IMG/VR virus record: IMGVR_UViG_3300028859_000013
Location: 1 to 64,000 of that record
Length of the DNA: 64,000 nt
DNA from: a virus
Strand: one strand, 5' to 3'
The position numbers were made by a program, and so were the translations under genes. Shown here in pieces: positions 14,565-22,837 of the stretch. The notes under the pieces are model-generated. The model had not been told where the DNA came from. It saw only the letters and a list, made by a program, of their open reading frames with translations, and did not search any database. Numbering within the stretch: position 1 is the first letter of the stretch; every line of letters starts with the position of its first letter.

Positions 14565-14986
14565 AATTTTATGCTGTTACTATTTAGTAAATATCTCTCA
14601 ATGTTACTATCATTTACTATAGTAAATAATGCAATATTTGTATTATAATACAATAACTCTATATTGTGTTTGTTGTTTTTTGAATCAATAACTTCAATTA
14701 TGTATTGATCTGCATTATCATATTTAACTAATTTTTTTGATTTTATTTTATATATACTTTTATAATTGTTATCATTAACAATAATTTTATTATTTTTTAT
14801 AAAATCAAAAATAACATTTACAGAATCTGTTTTGATCCATTTGCTATTTTGTAACAACAGATCTGGAAATATAGTTCTTGTTGTTTGAATTTGTTTATAT
14901 ATTAGATTATAAGTTTTTACATCATTTGCGTTTAAACAACTTAAACTTAATGTTCCTAATAATAAAAATAAAATAATTTTTTTCAT
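14555..14986 (-). CDS. Exported protein, possible lipoprotein, unknown function
   Basis: This 143-residue protein has a classic signal peptide, MKKIILFLLLGTLSLSC, then LNANDVK. The cysteine after LSLS could be lipidated, although the lipobox is imperfect; alternatively signal peptidase I could cut after LNA. The mature part is lysine-, asparagine- and isoleucine-rich with no known domain. An exported protein in a phage suggests a change to the host envelope, such as superinfection exclusion, which is inference. Its upstream region contains an unusual set of palindromes. Confidence 0.65.
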   Translation of the reverse strand: MKKIILFLLLGTLSLSCLNANDVKTYNLIYKQIQTTRTIFPDLLLQNSKWIKTDSVNVIFDFIKNNKIIVNDNNYKSIYKIKSKKLVKYDNADQYIIEVIDSKNNKHNIELLYYNTNIALFTIVNDSNIERYLLNSNSIKLKK

Positions 14987-15009
14987 AATTTTTAATTTTT
15001 TTTTTGATA

Positions 15010-15032
15010 TTTTAGTGCAATATACACTAAAA
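15010..15032. promoter_or_regulatory. Inverted repeat TTTTAGTG-N7-CACTAAAA
   Basis: A perfect eight-base inverted repeat lies 24-46 bases upstream of the exported-protein start at 14986, where an operator or promoter would be expected. It directly abuts the palindrome at 15033. Confidence 0.45.
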
Positions 15033-15050
15033 ATATGTTATATAACATAT
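15033..15050. promoter_or_regulatory. 18-base palindrome ATATGTTATATAACATAT, operator candidate
   Basis: This perfect palindrome is repeated at 15084-15099 with a centre-to-centre distance of 50 bases, about five helical turns. Paired identical palindromes at such a distance are typical of dimeric repressor sites. They lie in the gap between two leftward genes, upstream of the exported-protein gene. Confidence 0.5.
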
Positions 15051-15083
15051 ATATAAATAAAAAATTATGAAGTTTATCATTTT

Positions 15084-15099
15084 TATGTTATATAACATA
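15084..15099. promoter_or_regulatory. Second copy of palindrome TATGTTATATAACATA
   Basis: This is the same 16-base core as at 15034-15049. It sits inside a larger imperfect inverted repeat, with TTATCAT on the left and ATGATAA on the right (15074-15112). Confidence 0.5.
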
Positions 15100-15157
15100 C
15101 TTTTTATGATAAGTTGTTTAATATGAAGTGTTTATGATGATATTAAAATTGTGTTAC

Positions 15158-15189
15158 AAAAAAACCTATCATATATGATAGGTTTTTTA
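15158..15189 (-). terminator. Hairpin terminator
   Basis: AACCTATCATA and TATGATAGGTT form a perfect stem with T-tracts on both sides, just after the stop of the gene at 15191. Confidence 0.8.
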
Positions 15190-15190
15190 T

Positions 15191-16168
15191 TTATTTTTTG
15201 TTTAATTCAATTATATTTTTAAATTCCTCTATTACTTTATTTTTGTTTATTGAGTCTGATTTATTTATATAATCTACAATCATTTCATTTAAAGATAATG
15301 AATTTTCATTTAATTCTAAAATTTCTTCTTTATTTTTTATTATTTCATCATCAGAATATGTGATATTTACAATATCATTTTCTGATATTAACATATCAAT
15401 TTTAAGTTTATTATCAATTAATAGAGATTTGTTAATATTAAGACTTATATAATTATTTTTAAAAATTTCTTTATCTATATTTATGTCTGATTCTGAGTTT
15501 ATTGATATTTTTTTAAAATTTGGACTTATTTTATTTATTATGAATTTGTCTTTATCATTATAAACATCTAGTACAATAAATCCTTTTGTTTCATCACTTT
15601 CTGTATTATATGGTGCTCCTAAATTTTTGATATTTTTTATTACTCCATTTTTATCATAATAACCATTGTAGCATTTTTTAAATTTTTTTAATTTATTTAT
15701 AATAATATCTTTTTTTGGAGAATTTAAATAATCAAAATTGAAGAAGCATACTTCAGAATCAAATTTATCGATATCTTCAATTTTTGTGTTATATGGAAGT
15801 ATAGTAAATATTTGCTCAACTAATAATTTTATTTGAGTTGGTTCTTTAATTATTTCTATATTATTGAAATTTTTGAGTATATTAAGTGATAGTTTATCAT
15901 TTTCTCCTTCAATAATATAAACAGGTAGTATTTTTGATATTTTTTCAAATAATTTTTGAATAAAATTTAATACAGACAAATCAATATTTCTTGATTTGAT
16001 TAAAAAGTTGCCTAGATGAATTAGTATATCATTTGGGTTTACATTTTTTATAAGATATGGAATAAATTCGTTTTTATAATATATTTCCATATTTTTAAGC
16101 CAATCTTTTGTAGATAAGTTTTTTGATATATTAAAATTCGTGTTGCTAATTATGAATATTTTTGACAT
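15191..16168 (-). CDS. Degenerate gp47/SbcD-like metallophosphoesterase
   Basis: The 325-residue layout follows the T4 gp47/SbcD nuclease subunit: a first strand MSKIFIISNTNF, then DILIHLGNFL, then LPVYIIEGENDK, then VCFFNFDYL, then NLGAPYNTESDETKGFIVLDV. In active enzymes these positions carry DxH, GD, GNHD, H and GHxH, which bind two metal ions. Here they read NTN, GN, GEND and N/Y, so most metal ligands are lost. It is probably a non-catalytic homologue, perhaps structural or regulatory in a recombination complex. The C-terminal 90 residues are helical and charged. The assignment rests on pattern only. Confidence 0.6.
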   Translation of the reverse strand: MSKIFIISNTNFNISKNLSTKDWLKNMEIYYKNEFIPYLIKNVNPNDILIHLGNFLIKSRNIDLSVLNFIQKLFEKISKILPVYIIEGENDKLSLNILKNFNNIEIIKEPTQIKLLVEQIFTILPYNTKIEDIDKFDSEVCFFNFDYLNSPKKDIIINKLKKFKKCYNGYYDKNGVIKNIKNLGAPYNTESDETKGFIVLDVYNDKDKFIINKISPNFKKISINSESDINIDKEIFKNNYISLNINKSLLIDNKLKIDMLISENDIVNITYSDDEIIKNKEEILELNENSLSLNEMIVDYINKSDSINKNKVIEEFKNIIELNKK

Positions 16169-16209
16169 TATTCTATAAATTTTCTTTTTCTTATAATTTT
16201 TTAATTATT

Positions 16210-16641
16210 TTAGTTATTATCTTCTTTACAAATTTTATCTAATTTAATTAACTTATTTTTTCTTTCCTTTATTTCTTGTTGTCTCTTAAGTTTCATCATA
16301 AGTTCATCATCATAATAAGTATAATCAACTAAAAATGTGGAATTTATATAATTACTTCTAAAATTATAATCAAAACTACTAAGAATTACACCGTTCAATA
16401 TCATTCCATTGTAAAAAGTATCAATTTTATATGATGAAGAGCATCCACCATTTTGACTTTTTTGAAGCCAATCTTTTAATAATTCTATATTGCTAATATG
16501 AGTTATTGCAGTCATTTCTATACTAGTATCATGAATATTTGAATACGGTGTGAGTTGTCCTCCATAAGATATTGGAATTGAATTATTTGTCATAGTAATG
16601 TTTGTAATTTCGAAGTCAATGTTATTCATTATTGTAATCAT
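16210..16641 (-). CDS. Phage protein of unknown function
   Basis: This 143-residue protein has a beta-rich N-terminal 110 residues (TPYSNIHDTSIEMTAITHIS, NGMILNGVILSSFDYNF) and a basic helical tail (KRQQEIKERKNKLIKLDKI). That shape is common among small phage baseplate or tail proteins, but I cannot assign a family. An alternative ATG lies at 16629. An AATTTTTTTATTA stretch about 40 bases upstream resembles those before other leftward genes. Confidence 0.55.
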   Translation of the reverse strand: MITIMNNIDFEITNITMTNNSIPISYGGQLTPYSNIHDTSIEMTAITHISNIELLKDWLQKSQNGGCSSSYKIDTFYNGMILNGVILSSFDYNFRSNYINSTFLVDYTYYDDELMMKLKRQQEIKERKNKLIKLDKICKEDNN

Positions 16642-16726
16642 AATATCTAATTGTTTTATTTTTTATATAATAAAAAAATTATATTGTTTATTCAATGAAC
16701 TTATATTTTTTAATATATAATAAAAA

Positions 16727-17188
16727 ATGACATTAAAAATGATAAAATACTTTGCTTATGGTTCGAATATTTCGGAGTATAGAATGAAAAATGAAAGGAA
16801 TGTAAATTTTTTTTCTAGAAAATTTGCAATTTTAGAAAATTATAAATTAGTTTTTAATAAAGTATCTAAGAAGAATTGTTATTTGGGATTTGCAAATGTT
16901 GTACCATCACTTAGTGATATAGTAGAAGGCGCATTATATGAGATTGAAGATTCTGATATTAAAATGATTGATAAGTTTGAAGGACATCCGAAGCATTATA
17001 TAAGAGAAGAAATTGAAGTTTTTTGTGATGGAGAAAAAGTTAAGGCTATTGTTTATATTGCTAATTCATCTATGATTAGAAAAAATATATTACCTGATAA
17101 GAATTATATGAAATATATTTTAGAAGGTAAAGATATATTTAGTTCTGATTATTATGAAAATCTTTCAAAAACAACTACATTAGATTAA
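16727..17188 (+). CDS. Gamma-glutamylcyclotransferase-like protein
   Basis: This 153-residue protein has the GGCT fold signature: YFAYGSNIS near the N-terminus (substrate loop), GALYEIEDSDIKMIDKFEG with the catalytic-position glutamate, and YIREEIEV. GGCT-like enzymes cyclise gamma-glutamyl amines or glutathione-derived peptides to 5-oxoproline. The phage role is unknown. TTTTAATATATAATA directly upstream resembles the presumed late promoter. The 3' end overlaps the convergent gene at 17175 by 14 bases. Confidence 0.8.
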   Translation: MTLKMIKYFAYGSNISEYRMKNERNVNFFSRKFAILENYKLVFNKVSKKNCYLGFANVVPSLSDIVEGALYEIEDSDIKMIDKFEGHPKHYIREEIEVFCDGEKVKAIVYIANSSMIRKNILPDKNYMKYILEGKDIFSSDYYENLSKTTTLD

Positions 17189-17696
17189 ATAATATTCCTT
17201 CATTTTGATTATTAATTATTTTTTCTAATTTATTTTTTCTATTCATTTTACAGTATTTATTATCTTTAATTTCTTTAAATCTGGCATAATCTGGTTTTAT
17301 TTGATATAAATAAAAAATATTATTTGAATGTTTTATGTAATTTAATACATCTCCTTCAAAACATATAACACTACCTTGATGTGTAATAACCATGTTATTT
17401 TCTATTGCATAATATATAAATGCTGGCTGATTTATAATATTTACGTTATTCAATTTTGAAATTTCTACAAATAAGTTAAAATCAATAGTATTTAAATATG
17501 TTCGTGATATAATTATATTTTTATTAAATAAATCATTGATTAATAATTCAATTAGATTTTTATATTCTTTAGAAAATTTTGAGGTTATAATATATTCATA
17601 ATTTAGTTTATAAAACAGCATTCCAGTTATTTTTTGATATCTTTTTATGTTTTTTATATCTCTTATAATTTTAATTTTTAACCATTCATTTTTCAT
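17175..17696 (-). CDS. Phage protein of unknown function
   Basis: This 173-residue protein is basic at both ends. Its middle (NIIISRTYLNTIDFNLFVEI, VNIINQPAFIYYAIENNMVIT) has alternating strands and helices, suggestive of an alpha/beta fold, but there is no recognised motif. It overlaps its upstream neighbour by one base and belongs to the leftward run that starts at 19451 with the heptose-kinase-like gene. Confidence 0.55.
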   Translation of the reverse strand: MKNEWLKIKIIRDIKNIKRYQKITGMLFYKLNYEYIITSKFSKEYKNLIELLINDLFNKNIIISRTYLNTIDFNLFVEISKLNNVNIINQPAFIYYAIENNMVITHQGSVICFEGDVLNYIKHSNNIFYLYQIKPDYARFKEIKDNKYCKMNRKNKLEKIINNQNEGILFNLM

Positions 17697-17989
17697 TATA
17701 ATATTCCTTCATTTTTTGCTTCTTCTATTGATATTCTATGTCTTTCTTCAATTTCTTTTCTGTGAGATAGGGCGTCTCTTTTTAACTGTTTTGCTGTTTG
17801 TATTATATATTCCAAATTTTGTCTTAATCGTACAGCTGCAGTTTTATAATCTTTTTTATAAAGTTTATAATAGTCTATTCTACAAAAGTTTAATTTATCA
17901 ATGATATCTTCAATTGGATTATTTTCAGCATCATATTCAGATTTATCTTCTTCATATTCAAAGTTATCATCTTCATAATAATTTTTCAT
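17696..17989 (-). CDS. Histone H1-like (Hc1-type) DNA-binding protein
   Basis: This 97-residue protein has an acidic N-terminal tail (about 1-30) and then DYYKLYKKDYKTAAVRLRQN followed by LEYIIQTAKQLKRDALSHRK. The second part follows the pattern of the short histone H1-like proteins of Bacteroidota (FY.KGNKAAGTRVRK.L..L...A...R). Those proteins bind DNA through basic helices. The acidic N-tail is unusual. If correct it may condense or decorate phage DNA. It overlaps the upstream 65-residue gene by 17 bases. Confidence 0.5.
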   Translation of the reverse strand: MKNYYEDDNFEYEEDKSEYDAENNPIEDIIDKLNFCRIDYYKLYKKDYKTAAVRLRQNLEYIIQTAKQLKRDALSHRKEIEERHRISIEEAKNEGIL

Positions 17990-18170
17990 TTATTTCATTT
18001 ATTTTTTCTTTTCTTAAAATTATATTTGCATTTTTATAATAATCTATAAAAATGTTTTTATATATTATAAACAATTCTATTCTTAGATCGATATTTTTAT
18101 TTATAAGTCTTTTTTTAGCATCAATTGAATATAGTTTATATGCTATATTATCTATATCTGTTATTTTCAT
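17973..18170 (-). CDS. Small helical protein of unknown function
   Basis: This 65-residue protein is predicted to be mostly helical, with KITDIDNIAYKLYSIDAKKR at the start and a lysine-rich end. Its ATG overlaps the preceding stop and its own 3' end overlaps the H1-like gene by 17 bases. It sits in a tightly packed leftward operon. No family was recognised. Confidence 0.5.
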   Translation of the reverse strand: MKITDIDNIAYKLYSIDAKKRLINKNIDLRIELFIIYKNIFIDYYKNANIILRKEKINEINEKLL

Positions 18171-18496
18171 TTATATATTTCTGTTAATTTATTTTTTCTT
18201 AATTTTCTCAATTTCGTAATTCCATCGATTTTAATTACAAAACTCATTATCGTTGAACAAGAATTATCTGGCATATAAATATATAAATCAATATATATGA
18301 ACTTATCTATATCAAAAATATTATTTGAGTTATCACATGTAACTTTAATTTTATTTATATTATTATATTTATGATTATTTAAAAATGTATAAAATTGATA
18401 TTTAATAAAATCTCTTGAAATTTTATTATTTTCATATATAATTAAATCATCTAATAAATTATAAATATCATTTTGTATAGTTTGTATGTTTATCAT
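18167..18496 (-). CDS. Small protein resembling the tail-sheath C-terminal domain
   Basis: This 109-residue protein contains KIKVTCDNSNNIFDIDKFIYIDLYIYMP and SFVIKIDGI. The same order occurs at the C-terminus of the sheath gene at 48068: WNVCDESNNTDYVIDLQMG followed by VIDTYVELIKGMGIIVNNITI. In contractile tails the C-terminal sheath domain provides the handshake strands linking subunits to each other and to the tube. A free-standing copy could be a baseplate or tail-terminator adaptor. It starts inside the end of the upstream heptose-kinase-like gene (29-base overlap). Confidence 0.5.
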   Translation of the reverse strand: MINIQTIQNDIYNLLDDLIIYENNKISRDFIKYQFYTFLNNHKYNNINKIKVTCDNSNNIFDIDKFIYIDLYIYMPDNSCSTIMSFVIKIDGITKLRKLRKNKLTEIYK

Positions 18497-19451
18497 TATA
18501 ATATTCTTTTAATAATCTATTTTTATCAATTGATACTACTCCAACTTTTTCACATGCTATTCCTCCTGCTAAGTTTGAGATTTTTGTAATTTCTTCTATA
18601 TCTATATCATTTATTAACATAGATACAACTGAAATTACGCTATCTCCGCAGCCAGACGGATCGACAATATTTCTTGATGTGGTAGGAACTATTTTACTAA
18701 TTATTTTCTTTTCTTTTTTATAAGAAATGAAAATTCCATTTTCTGATAATGTAATAAATATAATATTGATTCCTCTGTTATGTAATATTATAGAACCTTT
18801 TTTAAGTAGTTCATTTTTGTATGATATATTTAAATTTATACTTTCTTTAAATTCTTTAAAATTTGGTTTGAATAATTCTATATTTTTGTAGTAGTTGAAA
18901 TTTTTTTTCTTAGGATCAACTAATATAGAAGTGTTTAATAAATTCGCTTTTTCTATTATAATATTTATAATGTTTTTATTTAAAACTCCTTTATCATAAT
19001 CTTGAAATAAAATACAATCTACTTTTTCTGATGCTATTGCAGATATTACTAATGATATAAATTTATCAGAATCTTCTTTTAAATCTTCTTTTATTTCTTC
19101 ATCAATTCTTAATATTTGATGATTATTTCCAATTATTCTTGTTTTGTTTGTTGTAATTCTATTTTTTGATTGGTAAATATAATTAATTAAAATATCTTGT
19201 TCTTTTAATAAAGATAATAATATTTCGCCATTTTGGTCTTTTCCGATTACTGAACATAATATAGGAGTACCTCCAAGATTTTTTATATTAGATGCTACAT
19301 TTGCGGCACCACCTAATTTATTTTCTTTGTTTATTATATCTACAATTGGAACAGGTGCTTCAGGAGAAATTCTTTCTACATTTCCAAAAAAATAAGAATC
19401 AAGCATGATGTCACCTATGATTAATATTTTTTTATTTTTAAATAACTTCAT
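18468..19451 (-). CDS. PfkB-family sugar kinase, HldE/RfaE kinase-domain-like
   Basis: This 327-residue protein aligns with the kinase domain of HldE, which phosphorylates D-glycero-D-manno-heptose-7-phosphate for ADP-heptose and LPS core synthesis. Markers are IIGDIMLDSYFFGNVERISP followed by EAPVPIV, then LGGAANVASNIKNLGG, DPKKKNF and the catalytic DPSGCGDS (usually GAGD; the aspartate is kept). There is no cytidylyltransferase domain. It follows the baseplate operon on the same strand. Substrate specificity is inferred from the SPEAPVP motif and could differ. Confidence 0.8.
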   Translation of the reverse strand: MKLFKNKKILIIGDIMLDSYFFGNVERISPEAPVPIVDIINKENKLGGAANVASNIKNLGGTPILCSVIGKDQNGEILLSLLKEQDILINYIYQSKNRITTNKTRIIGNNHQILRIDEEIKEDLKEDSDKFISLVISAIASEKVDCILFQDYDKGVLNKNIINIIIEKANLLNTSILVDPKKKNFNYYKNIELFKPNFKEFKESINLNISYKNELLKKGSIILHNRGINIIFITLSENGIFISYKKEKKIISKIVPTTSRNIVDPSGCGDSVISVVSMLINDIDIEEITKISNLAGGIACEKVGVVSIDKNRLLKEYYNDKHTNYTK

Positions 19452-19508
19452 TTATAAATATTCATTTATGAGTTTATATAAATATTTATAAAAAAAGTTT
19501 TATTATAA

Positions 19509-21353
19509 TTATGCAAATACTGTACCTCCAATTGTTATTCCACCACTAGCAAGTAATTTATTTCTATATCCAATATTAGTTCCTGCTCCATAAGCTTTTG
19601 CTGATGCAGCAGTGAATTTTATTATATTTTTTGGAACTTTTGGTAATATATAAATTGCGGCTTGGAATATACTAGTTTGATTTTTTGCATTGGGGCCATC
19701 TATGAAATTTTTACTCGGTCTGTGTCCATTTGCATTTGTACCAGTAACTGATTGAAATTGACTTTTTGCTGTTAATGTTTCATATACACTATTATTACTT
19801 CCTTTGGATCTAGATCTATTTAACATTACTGCCATACACCATGCTCTTTCTTCTGTGTTATGAGATGCTTCTGCATATACTGCTTTTATTAACATATTCC
19901 ATTCAACTGCACTCATAATTCTACCTAAATATGTATCTGCTGATTTTTTTGCTAATGCTGAACTAGCAGAATCTCCAACAACAATAGGTGAACCATATAT
20001 ATCTTCCAATGATACATTATTATTTACATCACATGGAGTATTTGATGTCGGTGCTGTATATGAACTTCCTTTATATTGACCTGACCCTGTATTAGTACCT
20101 TTTTGTACATCTCCTGTTCTTGTGGGCCATGTGAAATATAATTCAGGATCAATTTTTTTATTAGCTGGAGTTATTACAGCAAAATGTAAATGCGGACCAG
20201 TTGTGTGACCTCCTGTATTTCCAACTAATCCTATTGGATTACCTCGTTTCACAGTATCATTTACATTAACTAAAAATTTACTTAAATGACAATATCCAGT
20301 TGTGAAACCATTAGTATGCTTTATTTTAATTGTATTACCACCACCATATTGACTATCAAATGATGCAGATTCTACAGTTCCATCAAATGGACTAAATATC
20401 ATAGTACCTATTGGTGCTGCTATGTCTATACCTGCATGAAATGTTATTCCTTCTCCTTTTAGTTGTCTAGGCCCAAATCTACAAGATATTCTAACACCTA
20501 ATAATGGAAGAGTCATCTCAGAACTTGTTGGTACATAATCTGTCACGTTAGTGGCTTTTAATTCTTCACAACCAGCGGAATTTAATGCATTTACACGATT
20601 TAATAAATTAGTATAATCTGAGTCTTTTGGTAATACTAAATCAACATCATTTATATTGCTATTAGTGTCACATGGTCTTTCTGCGCTAATAACTGCATTA
20701 TTATCAACAATTTTAACATTTCTTGATACGAAATTTTCTCTTAATGATGTATATTCATCACATATTGCATCGAGTTTTGTTTTAAGAATAGGACCCATTG
20801 AGCTATCAAACATGGATAATGGATTTCTAAATTCGTTTATAAATGTATCCATCCAATTGAAAAATCTGGTACCTAACACTGCTTCTTGTCCTGCTTCTTT
20901 TGAACCTAAATTTAAAGTTCTTGTGTTATCTTTAAGTTCAATATTTATTGCATCTCTTTCAATTGATATTTTATTATAGTAGTAATCAAGAGATAATGAT
21001 GTATCATCAGAATATATTTGAGTTCTATCATCGTATAATAGTGCAGTGAATCTTGTATATTCATCATCGCTCAATCCAGTTAATCTTGTTTGAAGATTGA
21101 TATTATAATTTTCTGAATATATATAATAAGGTGAATATAAATCATCAGATAAAAATAATATATTAACTAGTTTACCAACCGCTGGAACTGAAAATTCTTT
21201 TCCACTTAAACTTCCGAATGGATACGCCCATGGAATATCATCAACAGATATACTATGATATAATGTTTGTACTCTTACTTTTATTCTACCTTTTTTGGTA
21301 GAATCTATATTTTCTTCTACTACTCCAACGTAAAAATCCCTTAATAATTCCAT
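19509..21353 (-). CDS. Baseplate central spike/hub: gp5-like OB domain, M23 endopeptidase, SleB-like hydrolase
   Basis: This 614-residue protein begins with a gp5/VgrG-type OB fold (DFYVGVVEENIDSTKKGRIK, PWAYPFGSLSGKEFSVPAVG). A LytM/M23 zinc endopeptidase follows at about 285-410: HAGIDIAAPIG with H306 and D310, then HLHF. A C-terminal SleB-type cell-wall hydrolase lies at about 485-595: AVYAEASHNTEERAWCMAVM and LNRSRS, with the catalytic-position glutamate in AEAS. It would form the tail spike that pierces the envelope and digests peptidoglycan during injection. T4 gp5 carries one lysozyme domain; two different hydrolases here is unusual. Confidence 0.9.
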   Translation of the reverse strand: MELLRDFYVGVVEENIDSTKKGRIKVRVQTLYHSISVDDIPWAYPFGSLSGKEFSVPAVGKLVNILFLSDDLYSPYYIYSENYNINLQTRLTGLSDDEYTRFTALLYDDRTQIYSDDTSLSLDYYYNKISIERDAINIELKDNTRTLNLGSKEAGQEAVLGTRFFNWMDTFINEFRNPLSMFDSSMGPILKTKLDAICDEYTSLRENFVSRNVKIVDNNAVISAERPCDTNSNINDVDLVLPKDSDYTNLLNRVNALNSAGCEELKATNVTDYVPTSSEMTLPLLGVRISCRFGPRQLKGEGITFHAGIDIAAPIGTMIFSPFDGTVESASFDSQYGGGNTIKIKHTNGFTTGYCHLSKFLVNVNDTVKRGNPIGLVGNTGGHTTGPHLHFAVITPANKKIDPELYFTWPTRTGDVQKGTNTGSGQYKGSSYTAPTSNTPCDVNNNVSLEDIYGSPIVVGDSASSALAKKSADTYLGRIMSAVEWNMLIKAVYAEASHNTEERAWCMAVMLNRSRSKGSNNSVYETLTAKSQFQSVTGTNANGHRPSKNFIDGPNAKNQTSIFQAAIYILPKVPKNIIKFTAASAKAYGAGTNIGYRNKLLASGGITIGGTVFA

Positions 21354-21372
21354 TTATTTTATTTTATTTTAT

Positions 21373-22830
21373 TTAAAAATTTAAAGCAGATTTTGTTTCA
21401 TCAACAAAATCATTTATTAATCCAGATGCTAATTCTTTTCCAAGATTTTTAACACTAGTTCTATTATTAAAATCAGAACTATAAACATTATCTGGCTCAA
21501 TTTTATTTATATTAGTTGAATTTGTAAATTGATTTAATAAGCCATTGACCGCTGATCCTCTAGTTTCTCTTAATGATGTTTCAAGACTTGATATATAATT
21601 TGATCCAACTGTGCTAATAGTAGATTGTGCTTTAGTCATTAAACTATTCATAAAACCTTTACTTGTAGAAGAACTATTATTTTTAGTCTGTTGCGTAATA
21701 TTAAAATAATCTGTAGCATCTGATGCACTTGTTATAATATTATCTTCATAAGGTTGGATTATATAACTTTCTTTAATTAATGGAAAACTACTTGATCTTT
21801 CTACAGATTTATAATAAATATCAAATGATAGAGTCGATGGAATATTTGATGAACTTGTTCCGTAACCCCCTATTGTAATATCATCTCCATAATTTTTACT
21901 TTCAAGAAAATTAAAATTACAATCATTTAAAGTATATATTATTGTTGATTTACTTGATACAGAATTTTTAACATTATTGCTAATATTGCTTGTATCAATA
22001 GATGTATTATTAGATGATGTTGAGTTATTTTGTGGTATAGTAAAATTTCTCATATCATTAATTTGTATTTTCATATTAAATCTTAAAACATTTTCTGGAA
22101 ACATATATCTTTTATTTTTATAACTATAAATCATAGTATTGTATAATTCAGCTAAATACCAACCTATCATTGATATATCTTCATTTAATGTTATCGTAAT
22201 TTTATCTTCACCATATTTTATCATTTTATGATTTAAATTTCCTAATCCCTCAATTTTTGTTGCATAATATGATTTATCTGATATCCCTCTATTTGAATTG
22301 CTATATAAAGTAGTTTCAAATATTTTAAAAAAAGTGTTTCTAAATTCGTTCCAAATACCAACTCTATTTGTATAATCTGCAGAGTTTATAATATTATAAT
22401 TAGTTATAAAATATTGAAAGCTATTATTAGTTGTCTGACTGGTTACAAATAATGGAGAATTTTGATCAAAAAAAAGTTCAAAAGATGGAATAAAAGGATC
22501 TTCATAATAATAATCAATATCAGTACCTTTTAATGCTCTTTTAAATATGCTAGTATCATTATCCGCTAATGATTGTACATCTCTACCAAAACTGTTAGTA
22601 GTTCCATCAGAATTATACCAAAATTCTTCTGGTTTGGCATCAGACATATGATTAGGATCATATGCGTCAGTTTGATTTTGAGTTAATCCTAATGAACTAC
22701 CCAATGTACTATTCGCTAATTGACCTAATGCTGATTGATCAGAATATCCTTTAATATATTTTGCACTATTTTTACTTATATCATTAATATTATTTAATAC
22801 TTCACTAGCTGCTAATCCAATTATACTCAT
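21373..22830 (-). CDS. Baseplate protein, possible tube-initiator (gp48/gp54-like)
   Basis: This 485-residue protein has a low-complexity N-terminus and C-terminus and a central region with tube-fold features: LRFNMKIQINDMRNFTIPQN, then IIYTLNDCNFNFLESKNYGD followed by STLSFDIYYKSVE. The sequence between strands is serine/asparagine-rich. In the operon it lies between the gp27-like hub and the gp5-like spike, where T4-like phages need tube-baseplate connectors. The specific gp48 or gp54 equivalence is a guess. Confidence 0.5.
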   Translation of the reverse strand: MSIIGLAASEVLNNINDISKNSAKYIKGYSDQSALGQLANSTLGSSLGLTQNQTDAYDPNHMSDAKPEEFWYNSDGTTNSFGRDVQSLADNDTSIFKRALKGTDIDYYYEDPFIPSFELFFDQNSPLFVTSQTTNNSFQYFITNYNIINSADYTNRVGIWNEFRNTFFKIFETTLYSNSNRGISDKSYYATKIEGLGNLNHKMIKYGEDKITITLNEDISMIGWYLAELYNTMIYSYKNKRYMFPENVLRFNMKIQINDMRNFTIPQNNSTSSNNTSIDTSNISNNVKNSVSSKSTIIYTLNDCNFNFLESKNYGDDITIGGYGTSSSNIPSTLSFDIYYKSVERSSSFPLIKESYIIQPYEDNIITSASDATDYFNITQQTKNNSSSTSKGFMNSLMTKAQSTISTVGSNYISSLETSLRETRGSAVNGLLNQFTNSTNINKIEPDNVYSSDFNNRTSVKNLGKELASGLINDFVDETKSALNF

Positions 22831-22837
22831 AATTTAT

